Shown: positions 23,541-32,255, counted from the stretch's first letter. The stretch is 37,768 nt of DNA from Methylobacterium iners (GCF_022179305.1 NZ_BPQP01000100.1:1-37768); one strand, 5' to 3'. Notes: generated by a model not told the origin, from the letters alone. Translations and numbers: made by a program.

Positions 23541-25172
23541 ATGTCCCGACCCCAGCTCCGTAAGGGCGCCCGCACCTACCGCTTGCGCAAGCGCGTGCCC
23601 GCCAACCTCGTCGCGATCGTCGGACGGCGGGAGGTCGCCTTCAGCCTGCGCACGACGAACCCGGCCGAGGCCAAACGGCTCTTGGCAGAGGAAATCGCCA
23701 AGCTCGAAGCGGACTGGGCGCAGCTGCGCCAGAACCAGCCTGATGCAACACCCCCACGTGAGGCTACCGCTGCGATCAACCGCAACCTGAGCGAGCGTGA
23801 AGCGGCAGAGCGCGCCGAGTGGATGTACGTGCACTGGCTCGGGCTGCATCGCGAGAACCCGAGCCAACAACGCTTCTGGCCGACCGATCTCTACCGTCAC
23901 CTGTGGCGCTCCCCGTCGGGGCGCGTCGAGACCCGCGCGGACGGACGGGTGAGCGTCCACGCCGATCTCGACTTTGCCCGCGCCGAGAAGGTCGGCGAGC
24001 TCGAGGCCTGGTGCCTTGATCAAGCCGAGACGGTGCTCGCCCTCCACGACATCGAGGCGGATGAGGCGAGTACCCTGCGTGTGGCCAGAGCCATTGCCGC
24101 GCAGGTCCAGCGTGCCAGCCTCACGCTGACTGCCCTCGCTCGCGGTGAGCCGGACGCCGGGTCCGTGACCACCCGCGCTGCTGCACCGGCCGCGACACCG
24201 CCGGTCAAGGCTGTCGGGCTGATCGAGCTCGTCGAGGCGTGGTGGCAAGAGGCCGAACGAACGGGCAAGTCCGACTCGACGCGAGAGTCCTACACGAACA
24301 CGATCAAGCAGCTTGCCGCCTTCCTGGGTCATGACGAGGCTCAGCGCGTCACGGTCGACGACGTCCGACGCTTCAAGGACTACCGGCTGAAAACCCCCAA
24401 GAAGAACGGTCAGCCGCTCTCGCCAACGACGGTCAAGAACAGCGACTTGGCGGCGCTGAAGTCGGTGTTCGGCTGGGGTGTCGCCAACGGTCGCCTCGCT
24501 GAGAACCCCGCGACTGATGTGACCGTGGCGCGGGCCTCCAAGGTCAAGCTGCGCGAACGGGAGTTTACGCCCGAGGAGGCGCGCAGGCTGCTCAGGGCCG
24601 CCTCGCGCCTTCAGCGCGGCAAGGAGCTGCCGCAGACCTATGCGGCCAAGCGCTGGATCCCGTGGGTGCTGGCGTTCACCGGTGCACGCGTCGGGGAGAT
24701 CGCACAGATGCGGCGGCAGGATCTGCGGAAGGAGGAGGTCGAGGGACACTCCGCTGGGGTGTGGGTGCTGCGGATCACGCCGGAAGCGGGGCGGGTGAAG
24801 ACGAAGCAGGCGCGCGAGGTGCCCCTGCACCCGCAGCTGGTCGAAATGGGCTTTCCGCAGTTCGTGGCTGGCGCGACGGGGGAACGGGTGTTCCTCGTGC
24901 CCGAGGCCTCGGGCGAGATTGCCGGGCCGCTGCAGGGTCTGAAGAACCGCCTGAGCGAGTTCGCGCGCGGGCATGTGACAGACCCAGGCGTCAGTCCGAA
25001 CCACAGCTGGCGGCACCGGTTCCGCACCATCGCCACCGATGCTGGGGTGTCCGGCAACGTCATCGACGCGATCTGCGGCTGGTCGCCGAAAACCGTTGGC
25101 GAACGCTACGGCAGCGTCCCGCTGAAAGCGCGGGCGGACGCGATCTTACGGTTGCCCCGGATCACCGTCTGA
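23541..25172 (+). CDS. Tyrosine site-specific integrase (DUF6538-type N-terminus)
   Basis: The protein has 543 aa from the ATG at 23541 (23529 is an alternative). The N-terminus, MSRPQLRKGARTYRLRKRVPANL followed by SLRTTNPAEAKRLLAEEIAKLE, matches the DUF6538 arm-binding region of alphaproteobacterial island integrases. A SAM-like core-binding domain (about 230-330) precedes the catalytic domain. The catalytic residues are R383 (FTGARVGEI), H488-x2-R491 (HSWRHR), and nucleophile Y523 (VGERYGS). The set is complete, so the enzyme should be active. It would integrate or excise this element at an attachment site that I could not identify: no tRNA gene lies next to it. Confidence 0.9.
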   Translation: MSRPQLRKGARTYRLRKRVPANLVAIVGRREVAFSLRTTNPAEAKRLLAEEIAKLEADWAQLRQNQPDATPPREATAAINRNLSEREAAERAEWMYVHWLGLHRENPSQQRFWPTDLYRHLWRSPSGRVETRADGRVSVHADLDFARAEKVGELEAWCLDQAETVLALHDIEADEASTLRVARAIAAQVQRASLTLTALARGEPDAGSVTTRAAAPAATPPVKAVGLIELVEAWWQEAERTGKSDSTRESYTNTIKQLAAFLGHDEAQRVTVDDVRRFKDYRLKTPKKNGQPLSPTTVKNSDLAALKSVFGWGVANGRLAENPATDVTVARASKVKLREREFTPEEARRLLRAASRLQRGKELPQTYAAKRWIPWVLAFTGARVGEIAQMRRQDLRKEEVEGHSAGVWVLRITPEAGRVKTKQAREVPLHPQLVEMGFPQFVAGATGERVFLVPEASGEIAGPLQGLKNRLSEFARGHVTDPGVSPNHSWRHRFRTIATDAGVSGNVIDAICGWSPKTVGERYGSVPLKARADAILRLPRITV

Positions 25173-25509
25173 GTTGTGGCTTTCAACCGGCCAAGACGTT
25201 CCACTTATTGCGTACGTGCCGCAAGGCGGGCTTGAGCGAGTAGGTTCACAACGCGCTTACTGGTTATGCCGGCAGCGGGGTCGGGCCGCGCTACGGTCGC
25301 GAGCGGTGCGCGTACGGCGCATTGGACTGCGGCATCTCGCCGAGCTGGCTGCACAGCGAAATCGACAAAGTCGCCTATCGCAGTCTCGCGCTGCTAAGCC
25401 AAGCCGAGCGTTAAGGCGGGACCAAAGATGGCAGAGAGCACTTCGGCTACTGACCCATTGCGGAAGTCCTGCGGAAGTGCGGTTTCGATCGTCACGGTCA
25501 TGACAAACG
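25173..25509. other. Intergenic region between convergent integrase and P450 genes
   Basis: The 337 bp carry no supported gene. Short open frames have no family resemblance, and no obvious terminator hairpin with a T-run was found. Confidence 0.45.
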
Positions 25510-26886
25510 CTAACGCGACAGCAAGTGGAACGCTGCCGGATGGTCTGGTTGCGTCGTAATTACGGCAGCAGGAAAGACAGGTCGATCGTCAGCTAAAGTG
25601 ATGCGGAACGCGCCCGCCAGTTTCGCGAGGGCATGGGTCGCCTCAATCAGCGCAAAGTGAGCTCCGATGCAGATGCGTGGGCCAACACCAAACGGCAGGT
25701 AGGCATAGCGTGCCACCGGCTCGGCTTTAGGCAGGAAGCGGCGTGGATCAAACGCATTAGGGTTGCGCCAGAGCCCCTGATGGCGGTGTAGAACCCAGGG
25801 TGCAATCGCCATGATGTCACCTGGCGCCACCGCATGCTTCCCGACGCGGTCGGCACCACGCGCCTGACGCACAATCACAAAAGCTGGTGGGTACAGCCGC
25901 AGTGTCTCATCCACGACAGCCCGTGTGTAAGTGAGCTCAGCCGTTGTTCCTAGGTTTGCTAGGTTTGCGGTCCGACTCGCCTCCTCGGCGACTTTCTCTT
26001 GGACCTCAGGTGCGAGCGCCAGGAGGTAAATGGCCCAGAATAGCGCCACGGCAGTGGTCTCGTGGCCGGCCAGGATCATGGTCGCGACCTGATCGCGCAG
26101 CTCGTCGGGCGTGAAGCCAATACCTGTGTCGGGGTCACGTACGGCCGCAAGAAGATCCAGCAAGTCGCCCGCCGGCCTGCTCGCGCGCTCAGCATGCCTG
26201 GAAGCGATCACCTCATCGAGGAACGCGTTCCAGCGCCTACGAAAGCGGGCCCGCAGCAAGTCGTGCGGCGTCGGCCAGCGCAGCGGTATCAGAAAGTCGA
26301 GCAGGTGGGGACGACCGAGGGTTTTGCCATATTCGACTACCATCTCGCGCAGCCGAGAGCCGTGGTGCTGCATCCCGACCGAAAACATGGTGCGACCGGC
26401 AATCTCCAGGGCGAGGTGCTGCACAGTGGTGAACAGGTCGACAGGACCGCGGCGCGCTTGCTTCTTCAGCTCATCAATCGCCTCATCGATAGCCGAGTGG
26501 ATGTGCGGCAGCAGCGCTTCGATGGCCTTGGGCGTGAAGGCTGGCGCGAGCGCGCGGCGTTGCTGGCGCCAAGCCTGTCCCTCACTGATAAAGAGACCAT
26601 CGCCGAGAGTGGGCCGCAGCATGCGAATGGTGGGCTTCGTCCGCTCATAATTCTCAGGGTTGTCGACGAGGACGCGCCGGATGGCGTCTGGGTCGTTCAG
26701 TACGAAAGTGGTTCGACCCAGGAAGCGTCTGCGTGTGATCAGCTCTGAATAGGTGCGCTTAGACCAGATCTGCGTGGCGTCGTTCCGCAAGCCCTTAAGT
26801 GTCTGAAAGAACCCCAGATCGTCGGCCGGTGGCTCAGGGACCGGCGGCACTAGGATAGCCGCGCCTTGTGAGTGCGTGGTGCTCAT
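25510..26886 (-). CDS. Cytochrome P450 monooxygenase
   Basis: The protein has 458 aa from the ATG at 26884-26886, where GGAGAAGAC lies directly upstream; a longer open frame to 27489 is rejected because it overlaps the next gene and lacks similarity. The heme-binding loop FGVGPRICIG has the thiolate ligand at C406. The I-helix AGHETTA carries the oxygen-activation Thr, and the K-helix has ETLR (ExxR). An N-terminal membrane anchor is absent, so it is a soluble bacterial P450 needing separate redox partners, none of which is encoded nearby. Substrate unknown. It lies 221 bp downstream of a same-strand FAD monooxygenase, suggesting a small oxidative pathway. Confidence 0.93.
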   Translation of the reverse strand: MSTTHSQGAAILVPPVPEPPADDLGFFQTLKGLRNDATQIWSKRTYSELITRRRFLGRTTFVLNDPDAIRRVLVDNPENYERTKPTIRMLRPTLGDGLFISEGQAWRQQRRALAPAFTPKAIEALLPHIHSAIDEAIDELKKQARRGPVDLFTTVQHLALEIAGRTMFSVGMQHHGSRLREMVVEYGKTLGRPHLLDFLIPLRWPTPHDLLRARFRRRWNAFLDEVIASRHAERASRPAGDLLDLLAAVRDPDTGIGFTPDELRDQVATMILAGHETTAVALFWAIYLLALAPEVQEKVAEEASRTANLANLGTTAELTYTRAVVDETLRLYPPAFVIVRQARGADRVGKHAVAPGDIMAIAPWVLHRHQGLWRNPNAFDPRRFLPKAEPVARYAYLPFGVGPRICIGAHFALIEATHALAKLAGAFRITLADDRPVFPAAVITTQPDHPAAFHLLSR

Positions 26887-27107
26887 GTCTTCTCCGCAGG
26901 GCAAGCGACAGCGACATTTTCTCAAGCGCGATGATACCGATGTGGCGGCTCGAGCGCACCGAAGCATCAGTGAGAGGCCGACCCTAGGTCGCAACTCGAT
27001 CAGATCAGCTGTTGGTTTGTCCGCTTGCGACCCTTCTTGGACCTTGGTGTAGCCAAGCTGATCGACTCCCGACTTATGGCTTCGCAGCTCAGCGTAGCGG
27101 CCCGCAA
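26887..27107. repeat. Intergenic region holding an unoccupied MITE-target-like repeat
   Basis: At 27018-27042 the sequence starts GTCCGCTTGCGACCC and ends CTTGGAC. It closely matches the flanks of the MITE copies at 29501 and 31388 when those insertions are removed, including the GACC that is duplicated there. It belongs to a dispersed repeat family and looks like an empty target site. Confidence 0.5.
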
Positions 27108-28316
27108 TCAGCTCATGAGTGGCATTCGGACATGCTCTGGCCGAAAGCCCACGCCAACGAGGTGGGCCGGGATCCTCTGCAACACTGGCCATCGCTGAGC
27201 CAGCTGTACGGGGCAGGGCGGCGCAAGCGGTGCCGCGCTGTTCAACACGCTGCGGATCACGCGGTTCTGCACCAGAATCTGAAGGGACTGCGTGGCACGG
27301 GTCGGCCACTCCCGGCGTCGCTGCACAGCTCTGAGATGGTCGACAGCGATAGTGCCGGCCCGAAGAGGAGCTGCCAGGATGTTGGCAGCTGCAACGGCGT
27401 CCTGAATGGCGAGGTTGATGCCCACACCCCCGATGGGCGACATAGCGTGAGCAGCATCCCCGATGCATAGCAGCCCTGGCCGATACCATTGTCTCAGTCG
27501 ATCGACCGAGACTGTCAGGAGTTTGATGTCGTCCCAGGCGGTAAGCTCGCTAACCCGGTCCTGGAGGTAAGGGGCAAGCGCGACCAGGTCGGCCCGGAAG
27601 GCTTCCAGGCCGTTCCCCTGGATGTCATCAAAACTTCCCTTTGGGATTACGAACGCGCACTGCCAATAGTCGCGGCGGTTGATCATGACGAGCATCCGGC
27701 CAGCCTCAACGCGCCCGAATGTCTGGTCGGGATCCGACGAGTGTCGCGAGATCCTCATCCATAGGACATCCATAGGTGCACCCAGGCTCGTCACCTCCAG
27801 TCGTGACTTGGCTCGTGTGAGCGAGTGCCGCCCGTCCGCTCCGACCACAAGGTCGGCTCGGATCTCGAGCTGACCCTTGCGCGTTTGCGCCACCACTCCG
27901 GACACGCGATCTACTTCCCAGAGTAGATCCGTCACTTCCGCCTCCATCAGGAGCTTGAACGAGTGATGTGGCCGCGCATGATCAGCAAGGAAATCTAGGA
28001 AGTCCCATTGCGGCATGAAGGCAATGAACTTGCAGCGGGTCGGCAAATTCGCGAAGTCGGCAATCTGCACCACCTCGCGCCCAATCTGGATGGAGAGTGC
28101 ATGCTCTTTCTGATGAGGGCGCGCCAAGAAGTCGTCCAGCAGCCCTAGTTCGTGGATCACCTCCAGGGTGGACGGGTGGATCGTGTCTCCCCGGAAGTCC
28201 CGCAGGAAATCCCGGTGCTTCTCCAGCACAACTACCTCGACTCCCGCTCGGGCTAGAAGCAGGCCCAACATCATGGCCGCAGGTCCGCCGCCTGCAATGC
28301 AACACTGAACCTGCAT
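27108..28316 (-). CDS. FAD-dependent monooxygenase (PHBH/UbiH-like fold)
   Basis: The protein has 402 aa. The N-terminal Rossmann motif GGGPAA (9-14) binds FAD with acidic E32 (VVLEK) at the end of strand 2. The GADGRHS motif (159-165) and LCIGDAAHAMSP (283-294) complete the class A flavoprotein hydroxylase signature. Such enzymes use NAD(P)H and oxygen to hydroxylate aromatic or other organic substrates. Its substrate is unknown. It precedes the P450 gene on the same strand with a 221-bp gap, and is divergent from the methyltransferase gene across about 400 bp. The last 40 residues are Pro/Val-rich and basic, more variable than the rest. Confidence 0.9.
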   Translation of the reverse strand: MQVQCCIAGGGPAAMMLGLLLARAGVEVVVLEKHRDFLRDFRGDTIHPSTLEVIHELGLLDDFLARPHQKEHALSIQIGREVVQIADFANLPTRCKFIAFMPQWDFLDFLADHARPHHSFKLLMEAEVTDLLWEVDRVSGVVAQTRKGQLEIRADLVVGADGRHSLTRAKSRLEVTSLGAPMDVLWMRISRHSSDPDQTFGRVEAGRMLVMINRRDYWQCAFVIPKGSFDDIQGNGLEAFRADLVALAPYLQDRVSELTAWDDIKLLTVSVDRLRQWYRPGLLCIGDAAHAMSPIGGVGINLAIQDAVAAANILAAPLRAGTIAVDHLRAVQRRREWPTRATQSLQILVQNRVIRSVLNSAAPLAPPCPVQLAQRWPVLQRIPAHLVGVGFRPEHVRMPLMS

Positions 28317-28545
28317 AGTCGCTGTGCTCCGGTGGTCAGGCTCTATGAGGTTGCTTGGATCTGCTCCGAGACGTGGGGTTGAGACTTCCCGAATCTACCC
28401 TCTGCGTACTACGGAGGAACTCTCTTCCTCAATGCCGTTCGTGCAGGCGGATGCTAAGCCCGATTACGCCTCCGTACCGGCGAGGAAAGGACGCGAAGCT
28501 TCAATGGCGTGTCTGCCGAGTCGAGATGCCATGCGTTTTGAGCCC

Positions 28546-28656
28546 ATGCACAAGGTCGTCATCCACAAAGCTGGCAGCTACAACCAACTCAAGCTTGAGG
28601 CGCGTCCGCTCCCTAAACCAGGCGCCCGCCAAGTCCTGCTTCACAGTCGCCGTATG
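28546..28656 (+). pseudogene. N-terminal remnant of an MDR-type alcohol dehydrogenase/quinone oxidoreductase
   Basis: From the ATG at 28546 the frame reads MHKVVIHKAGSYNQLKLEARP followed by LPKPGARQVLLHSR. This is the first beta-strands of medium-chain zinc or quinone oxidoreductases (usual pattern KAVVIHEAGxxxxLxLExxPxPKPGxGEVLVRV). The similarity ends after about 35 residues with MTNHRNQ, and no catalytic or NADPH-binding part follows. The rest of the gene has been lost, presumably when the neighbouring genes were brought in. Confidence 0.6.
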
Positions 28657-28714
28657 ACTAACCATCGGAACCAGTCCCAGCCGGCAACATTCAGCTCGGT
28701 AGGGGGATCGCGCG

Positions 28715-29455
28715 ATGGCCCGCATATCGGACGTGCTCCTTAGAGCGTGGGGTATATGCCACGGGGTTTTAGCGCCCTCTCGCAACTCCGGGCAGTTCAC
28801 GGCAGCACGCGAGATGATGGTTGAAACCATCCAGGCGCTCGCGAAAACGGCCCCTCTCCCAGGCGGACAGGAAGGGATCGATCCCTCGATCCTGGCGGTG
28901 ATGCGCCAAGTTGCGCGGCACGAACTCGTGCCAGAGAATGTTCGTGCGGATGCCTACCAGGATCGCCCGTTGCCGCTCGGCTACGAGCAAACGATCTCGC
29001 AGCCCTACATCGTTGCACTCATGACCCAGCTCGCGAGGCCCGCAAAGGACCACGTCGTGCTCGAGGTCGGCACAGGGTCGGGTTACCAAGCCGCGGTCCT
29101 CTCGCCCTTGGTAGCAAAGGTATTCTCGGTCGAGATCATTGAACCGCTTGCGACTCGGGCTGCGGAACGACTGTGCGCATTAGGGTTCGAGAACGCGAGC
29201 GTGCGGCACGGGGATGGGTATCTAGGCTGGGCCGAACACGGGCCATTCGACTCTATCATCGTCACTGCTGGCGCAAGCCATGTTCCCCAGCCTCTAGTTG
29301 ACCAACTCAGACCTGGCGGACGAATGGTGATCCCTGTAGGGGGCGCAGCTACGTCCCAGGACCTGATGCTGGTTGAGAAGGACCACAACGGAGCAACGCG
29401 CACTTGCCCACTCCTCCCAGTCAGGTTCGTGCCCCTCACAGGTGGGTACCGCTAG
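28715..29455 (+). CDS. pcm: Protein-L-isoaspartate O-methyltransferase family protein
   Basis: The protein has 246 aa from the ATG at 28715, with AGGGGG 9 nt upstream; ATGs at 28814 and 28817 are alternatives. The pattern FTAAREMMVETIQ, IDPSILAVMRQVARHELVP, ADAYQDRPLPLGYEQTISQP and HVVLEVGTGSGYQAAVLSPL (SAM-binding motif I at 117-124) is characteristic of PIMT. So are the later GDGYLGWAEHGPFDSIIVTAGASHVPQPLVDQLRPGG elements. The enzyme methylates isoaspartyl residues in aged proteins to allow their repair. The first 30 residues are variable and not a clear signal peptide. It is divergent from the FAD monooxygenase, and MITE copy B lies 46 bp downstream. Confidence 0.85.
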   Translation: MARISDVLLRAWGICHGVLAPSRNSGQFTAAREMMVETIQALAKTAPLPGGQEGIDPSILAVMRQVARHELVPENVRADAYQDRPLPLGYEQTISQPYIVALMTQLARPAKDHVVLEVGTGSGYQAAVLSPLVAKVFSVEIIEPLATRAAERLCALGFENASVRHGDGYLGWAEHGPFDSIIVTAGASHVPQPLVDQLRPGGRMVIPVGGAATSQDLMLVEKDHNGATRTCPLLPVRFVPLTGGYR

Positions 29456-29500
29456 GCTCAAGTCCAATCAGTTCGGCTGCCGATGTGTCCGCTTTCGACC

Positions 29501-29691
29501 GATTGTGTTGAAAAACTCAGGAGGTGGTCGAAGCGGCCCCTGCGACGTAGCTCAGAGCAGAAAAACTTTCCGCCAAGCTCCTGAAGATCTGCTCGCTGGG
29601 GCAAGCGAAATTCTTTGGAGAGAAGATTGTTCCTCTCCGCGGTAGGGCGCATGCACTGAAAAGTGCCGCCATGGAGTTTTTCAACACAATC
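29501..29691 (+). mobile_element. 191-bp MITE, copy B
   Basis: Ends GATTGTGTTGAAAAACTC and its inverse (18-bp perfect terminal inverted repeats), flanked by GACC direct repeats (29497-29500 and 29692-29695). It differs from copy C at 31388 at a single base (GGAGAG here against GGTGAG there), so the two arose recently. No coding capacity. Confidence 0.92.
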
Positions 29692-29896
29692 GACCCAACC
29701 CGGACATTTTGCCCGACCCGCTAGTGACGGATCACAGACTACTTTCTATCACCGTGTGGGTGGAGCAACGCATGTAGCGCGTCGATCAATCTAGACAGAA
29801 ACGAATGGCGTAGCGGTAAGCTTTTCTTAGGAATTCCGTGTGCTGTCGGCAGCTGCATTGCTTCTTCGATTTGTCCGCTCTCGATCTGGTCACAAG

Positions 29897-30220
29897 ATGT
29901 CGCTCTACGGTGAGAACGCCGAGGTCCTCCGGCGAATGGCGACCGCTGGTGACGATCTCAACAGTCCGCGGCCGATGGACTTCAACCACCTGTTCCCTAC
30001 GCGCGAAGGCGCAATCGCCTTCGCGCGCCGCGTTGACGCCGAAGGTCTCAGGCCGGTCATTCGGCCTTACGACAAACTCGGCCTCCCTTTCGACGTGACC
30101 GTCACGACGAAGGCAGTGGTGCCCACCTGTGATCTCGTCACCGCAACGGAACAGCACCTCGCGAGCATTGCTGCTGAGCACGGGGGCCGCTCCGATGGCT
30201 GGGGCTGTTTCGAGGCATAG
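29897..30220 (+). CDS. RraB-like (regulator of RNase E activity B family) protein
   Basis: The product has 107 aa from the ATG at 29897 (a GTG at 29840 gives 126 aa). The order NAEVLRRMATAGDDLNSPRPMDFNHLFPTREGAIAFARRV, PTCDLVTATEQHLASIAAEHGGRSDGWGCFEA is that of the RraB/DUF1260 family (PF06877), including the DGWGC ending. RraB of enterobacteria binds and inhibits RNase E; this distant member need not do so. It is first of three small plus-strand genes between two MITE copies. RraB and DUF695 domains occur together in other bacteria, which supports a functional link with the third gene. No strong ribosome binding site is seen. Confidence 0.75.
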   Translation: MSLYGENAEVLRRMATAGDDLNSPRPMDFNHLFPTREGAIAFARRVDAEGLRPVIRPYDKLGLPFDVTVTTKAVVPTCDLVTATEQHLASIAAEHGGRSDGWGCFEA

Positions 30221-30361
30221 AGAGATCTGTCGGAGGCAGCAGACAGGCAGCACTCTCAAGCTGCTTCGTGTGCTCTAGGCTTCCAACGCGTCCCGCCACT
30301 CCTCGTAGCCTCCGAGCACCGAGCGCGGAAAACCTTAACTTTTGGCGGATATGCGCCACGC

Positions 30362-30865
30362 ATGTTTACGGCCTTGAACATGCCAGCTGCCGAATTCGAC
30401 GCGGCCGAGCAGTCCTTCGTTCAGAACATCCGGGATCATGGTTGGGTGCGTACGACCGCAATTGCCGAGGAGGGGAAGCCTGGCTTCTCCTTCAGCACCG
30501 GCTTCACTAAAACGACCAAAGGCTCTGAGCTAATCATCTTCAGTATGGACGGCGACGTTGCTCATGACATCTTCTGGTCGCAGTATCGTCGAGCTGAAAA
30601 AGGGCAAGCTCCATCTATCGGCAGGCGAGCTGAAGGCGTGCTATCGAACCTTGATGTTTGTTTCTTCCCTGTCGCAATGAGATACTTCCGAGATTATCTC
30701 GGTTGGAGCCGCTGGTTCTATCGAAGTGACGAGTTTCCCTGCCTGCAGATTGTTTGGCCTGATCCTGCCAACCTCTTCCCTCGGGAGCCTGGATTTGATC
30801 CAGAGTTCGCACCGGACCAGATCGATCTGACGGAACATGGTTGGACCGGCCATCTGGCGCCCTAA
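30362..30865 (+). CDS. DUF4262-like protein
   Basis: The protein has 167 aa from the ATG at 30362. The N-terminal half (FVQNIRDHGWVRTTAIAEEGKPGFSFSTGF, then ELIIFSMDGDVAHDIFW) and the C-terminal WFYRSDEFPCLQIVWPDPANLFPREPGFDPEF follow the DUF4262 pattern (PF14081): a GF-S-TG motif, then FP-LQ-VWPD and FP-EPGF. No function is known for this family. Members often occur with toxin/immunity-like or stress-type small genes. It overlaps the 5' end of the DUF695 frame, suggesting coupled translation. There is no signal peptide or membrane segment. Confidence 0.75.
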   Translation: MFTALNMPAAEFDAAEQSFVQNIRDHGWVRTTAIAEEGKPGFSFSTGFTKTTKGSELIIFSMDGDVAHDIFWSQYRRAEKGQAPSIGRRAEGVLSNLDVCFFPVAMRYFRDYLGWSRWFYRSDEFPCLQIVWPDPANLFPREPGFDPEFAPDQIDLTEHGWTGHLAP

Positions 30866-31364
30866 AAAGGGAGTGGTGGCCGGCGTGCTGGAATGTTGTG
30901 GAGATCACGCCTTGGAAGACGATTGGGATCATTACCTCTGCAGGTTGGGTGAGGATCAAGCATCTATTTATCTGGACCTCAGCATCGCTGCGAAGGCGCC
31001 GGTAGCGACGCATTCTCACTCGGTCGTGGTCTCCGTACCGATGCTGCGCCCCCGCGAGGACGGGATGTCGAGCGAGGAGGAATTCGAGGATCTGATTGCC
31101 CTCGAGAACCATCTGATCGTGCGGCCCCATGCTGATGAGGCGATGTACGTCGGTCGCCTAACCGCGCGTGGATCTCGCGTGTTCTACTTCTACACGGCTG
31201 ATCCTGGCTCGCTGGCGCGGGATGTGAAAGCGGCTATGGAGGAGCACCCCGCCTATCAATATCAGATCAACAGCCACGCTGATCCAGAATGGTCGGCCTA
31301 TTTGCGGTTCCTTTATCCCTCGCCCGGCGACCACCAGCGCATGAAAATACGCCGGCTGAACTAA
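30837..31364 (+). CDS. DUF695-like protein
   Basis: The protein has 175 aa from the ATG at 30837, which overlaps the preceding gene by 29 nt; GTGs at 30873/30876 just after AAAAAGGGA are plausible starts giving about 163 aa. DDWDHYLCRLGEDQASIYLDLSI, a middle SSEEEFEDLIALENHLI, and YVGRLTARGSRVFYFYTADPGS...DPEWSAYLRFLYPSP match DUF695 (PF05117). This family is frequently fused or adjacent to RraB domains. Function unknown. The last gene of the MITE-bounded trio; copy C begins 23 bp after its stop. Confidence 0.78.
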   Translation: MVGPAIWRPKKGVVAGVLECCGDHALEDDWDHYLCRLGEDQASIYLDLSIAAKAPVATHSHSVVVSVPMLRPREDGMSSEEEFEDLIALENHLIVRPHADEAMYVGRLTARGSRVFYFYTADPGSLARDVKAAMEEHPAYQYQINSHADPEWSAYLRFLYPSPGDHQRMKIRRLN

Positions 31365-31387
31365 CCGGTAAGCGTCCGGTTTTGACC

Positions 31388-31578
31388 GATTGTGTTGAAA
31401 AACTCAGGAGGTGGTCGAAGCGGCCCCTGCGACGTAGCTCAGAGCAGAAAAACTTTCCGCCAAGCTCCTGAAGATCTGCTCGCTGGGGCAAGCGAAATTC
31501 TTTGGTGAGAAGATTGTTCCTCTCCGCGGTAGGGCGCATGCACTGAAAAGTGCCGCCATGGAGTTTTTCAACACAATC
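31388..31578 (+). mobile_element. 191-bp MITE, copy C
   Basis: Same ends and length as copy B, in the same orientation, with GACC direct repeats at 31384-31387 and 31579-31582. One mismatch with copy B over 191 bp. Together they bracket 1.7 kb holding three small genes, like the ends of a composite element. Confidence 0.92.
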
Positions 31579-31634
31579 GACCCTTCTCGGACGAAGGGCA
31601 GGTGCGACGGCCCAAGGGGCCGCCGCGGTGAGCC

Positions 31635-32255
31635 TCAAATGTCAGTCTGTTCAGACATCACCAGCGCATCGTCCGCCTCGATGCCAAGGTAGCGCACCGT
31701 GCTCTCCAGTTTTGTATGCCCCGACAGCAGCTGACAGGCCCGTAAGTTGCCCGTCCGCCGATAGATGAGCGCGACTTTCGTCCGGCGCAGACTGTGCGTG
31801 CCGTAGCCCGCTGGATCGAGACCGATCAGCGCCACCCACTCGTCGACGAGCCGACCGTACTGGCGCGTCGTCAGGTGCTCGCCCGGGCGGCTGCGACTCG
31901 GGAACAGCCAGTCACCTACCCGAAGCCGTCGCACCTTCAGCCAAGCCGCCAGCGACTCGCGCGTCGTCTCGGTCAGCTCGAATGGTACGGGTCGGCTGGT
32001 TTTCCGCTGGACGATGGTGGTGCGCAGACGGATACCGTCACCCAGGTGCACGTCGGCCACCCGCAGGCAGACGAGATCGCAACCGCGTAGCTTGCTGTCG
32101 ATGGCGGTATTGAACAGGGCAAGGTCACGAGTGCGGCCCTCGTGCTGCAGGCGGCTGCGGATTGCCCAGATGTGCTTAGGCTTCAGCGGCGGCTTGGGGC
32201 CAACAAGGCGGCCGAGGTTCCATGGTTTGCGGGTGGTGTCGGTGGGTGAAGGCAT
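31635..32255 (-). CDS. Short tyrosine recombinase/integrase, catalytic domain only
   Basis: The protein has 206 aa from the ATG at 32253-32255, with GGAGG about 6-10 nt upstream. Catalytic residues appear in the usual order: R in DSKLRGCDLVCLRV, HSLRR (H-x2-R), the histidine of LLSGHTKLE and Tyr of STVRYLGI. No N-terminal core-binding (SAM-like) domain precedes it, only about 35 residues. This compact form is common on alphaproteobacterial plasmids, where its targets are unknown. It ends 52 bp after MITE copy C and points toward it. It may resolve dimers or act on nearby repeats; this is inference. Confidence 0.85.
   Translation of the reverse strand: MPSPTDTTRKPWNLGRLVGPKPPLKPKHIWAIRSRLQHEGRTRDLALFNTAIDSKLRGCDLVCLRVADVHLGDGIRLRTTIVQRKTSRPVPFELTETTRESLAAWLKVRRLRVGDWLFPSRSRPGEHLTTRQYGRLVDEWVALIGLDPAGYGTHSLRRTKVALIYRRTGNLRACQLLSGHTKLESTVRYLGIEADDALVMSEQTDI

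Noticed and set aside
23493-25016. 507-codon minus-strand frame opposite the integrase
   Set aside because: It is an antisense shadow in GC-rich DNA; the sense frame has complete recombinase catalytic residues.
26887-27489. Extension of the P450 frame upstream
   Set aside because: It overlaps the FAD monooxygenase gene, has no family similarity, and a strong ribosome binding site sits at 26886.
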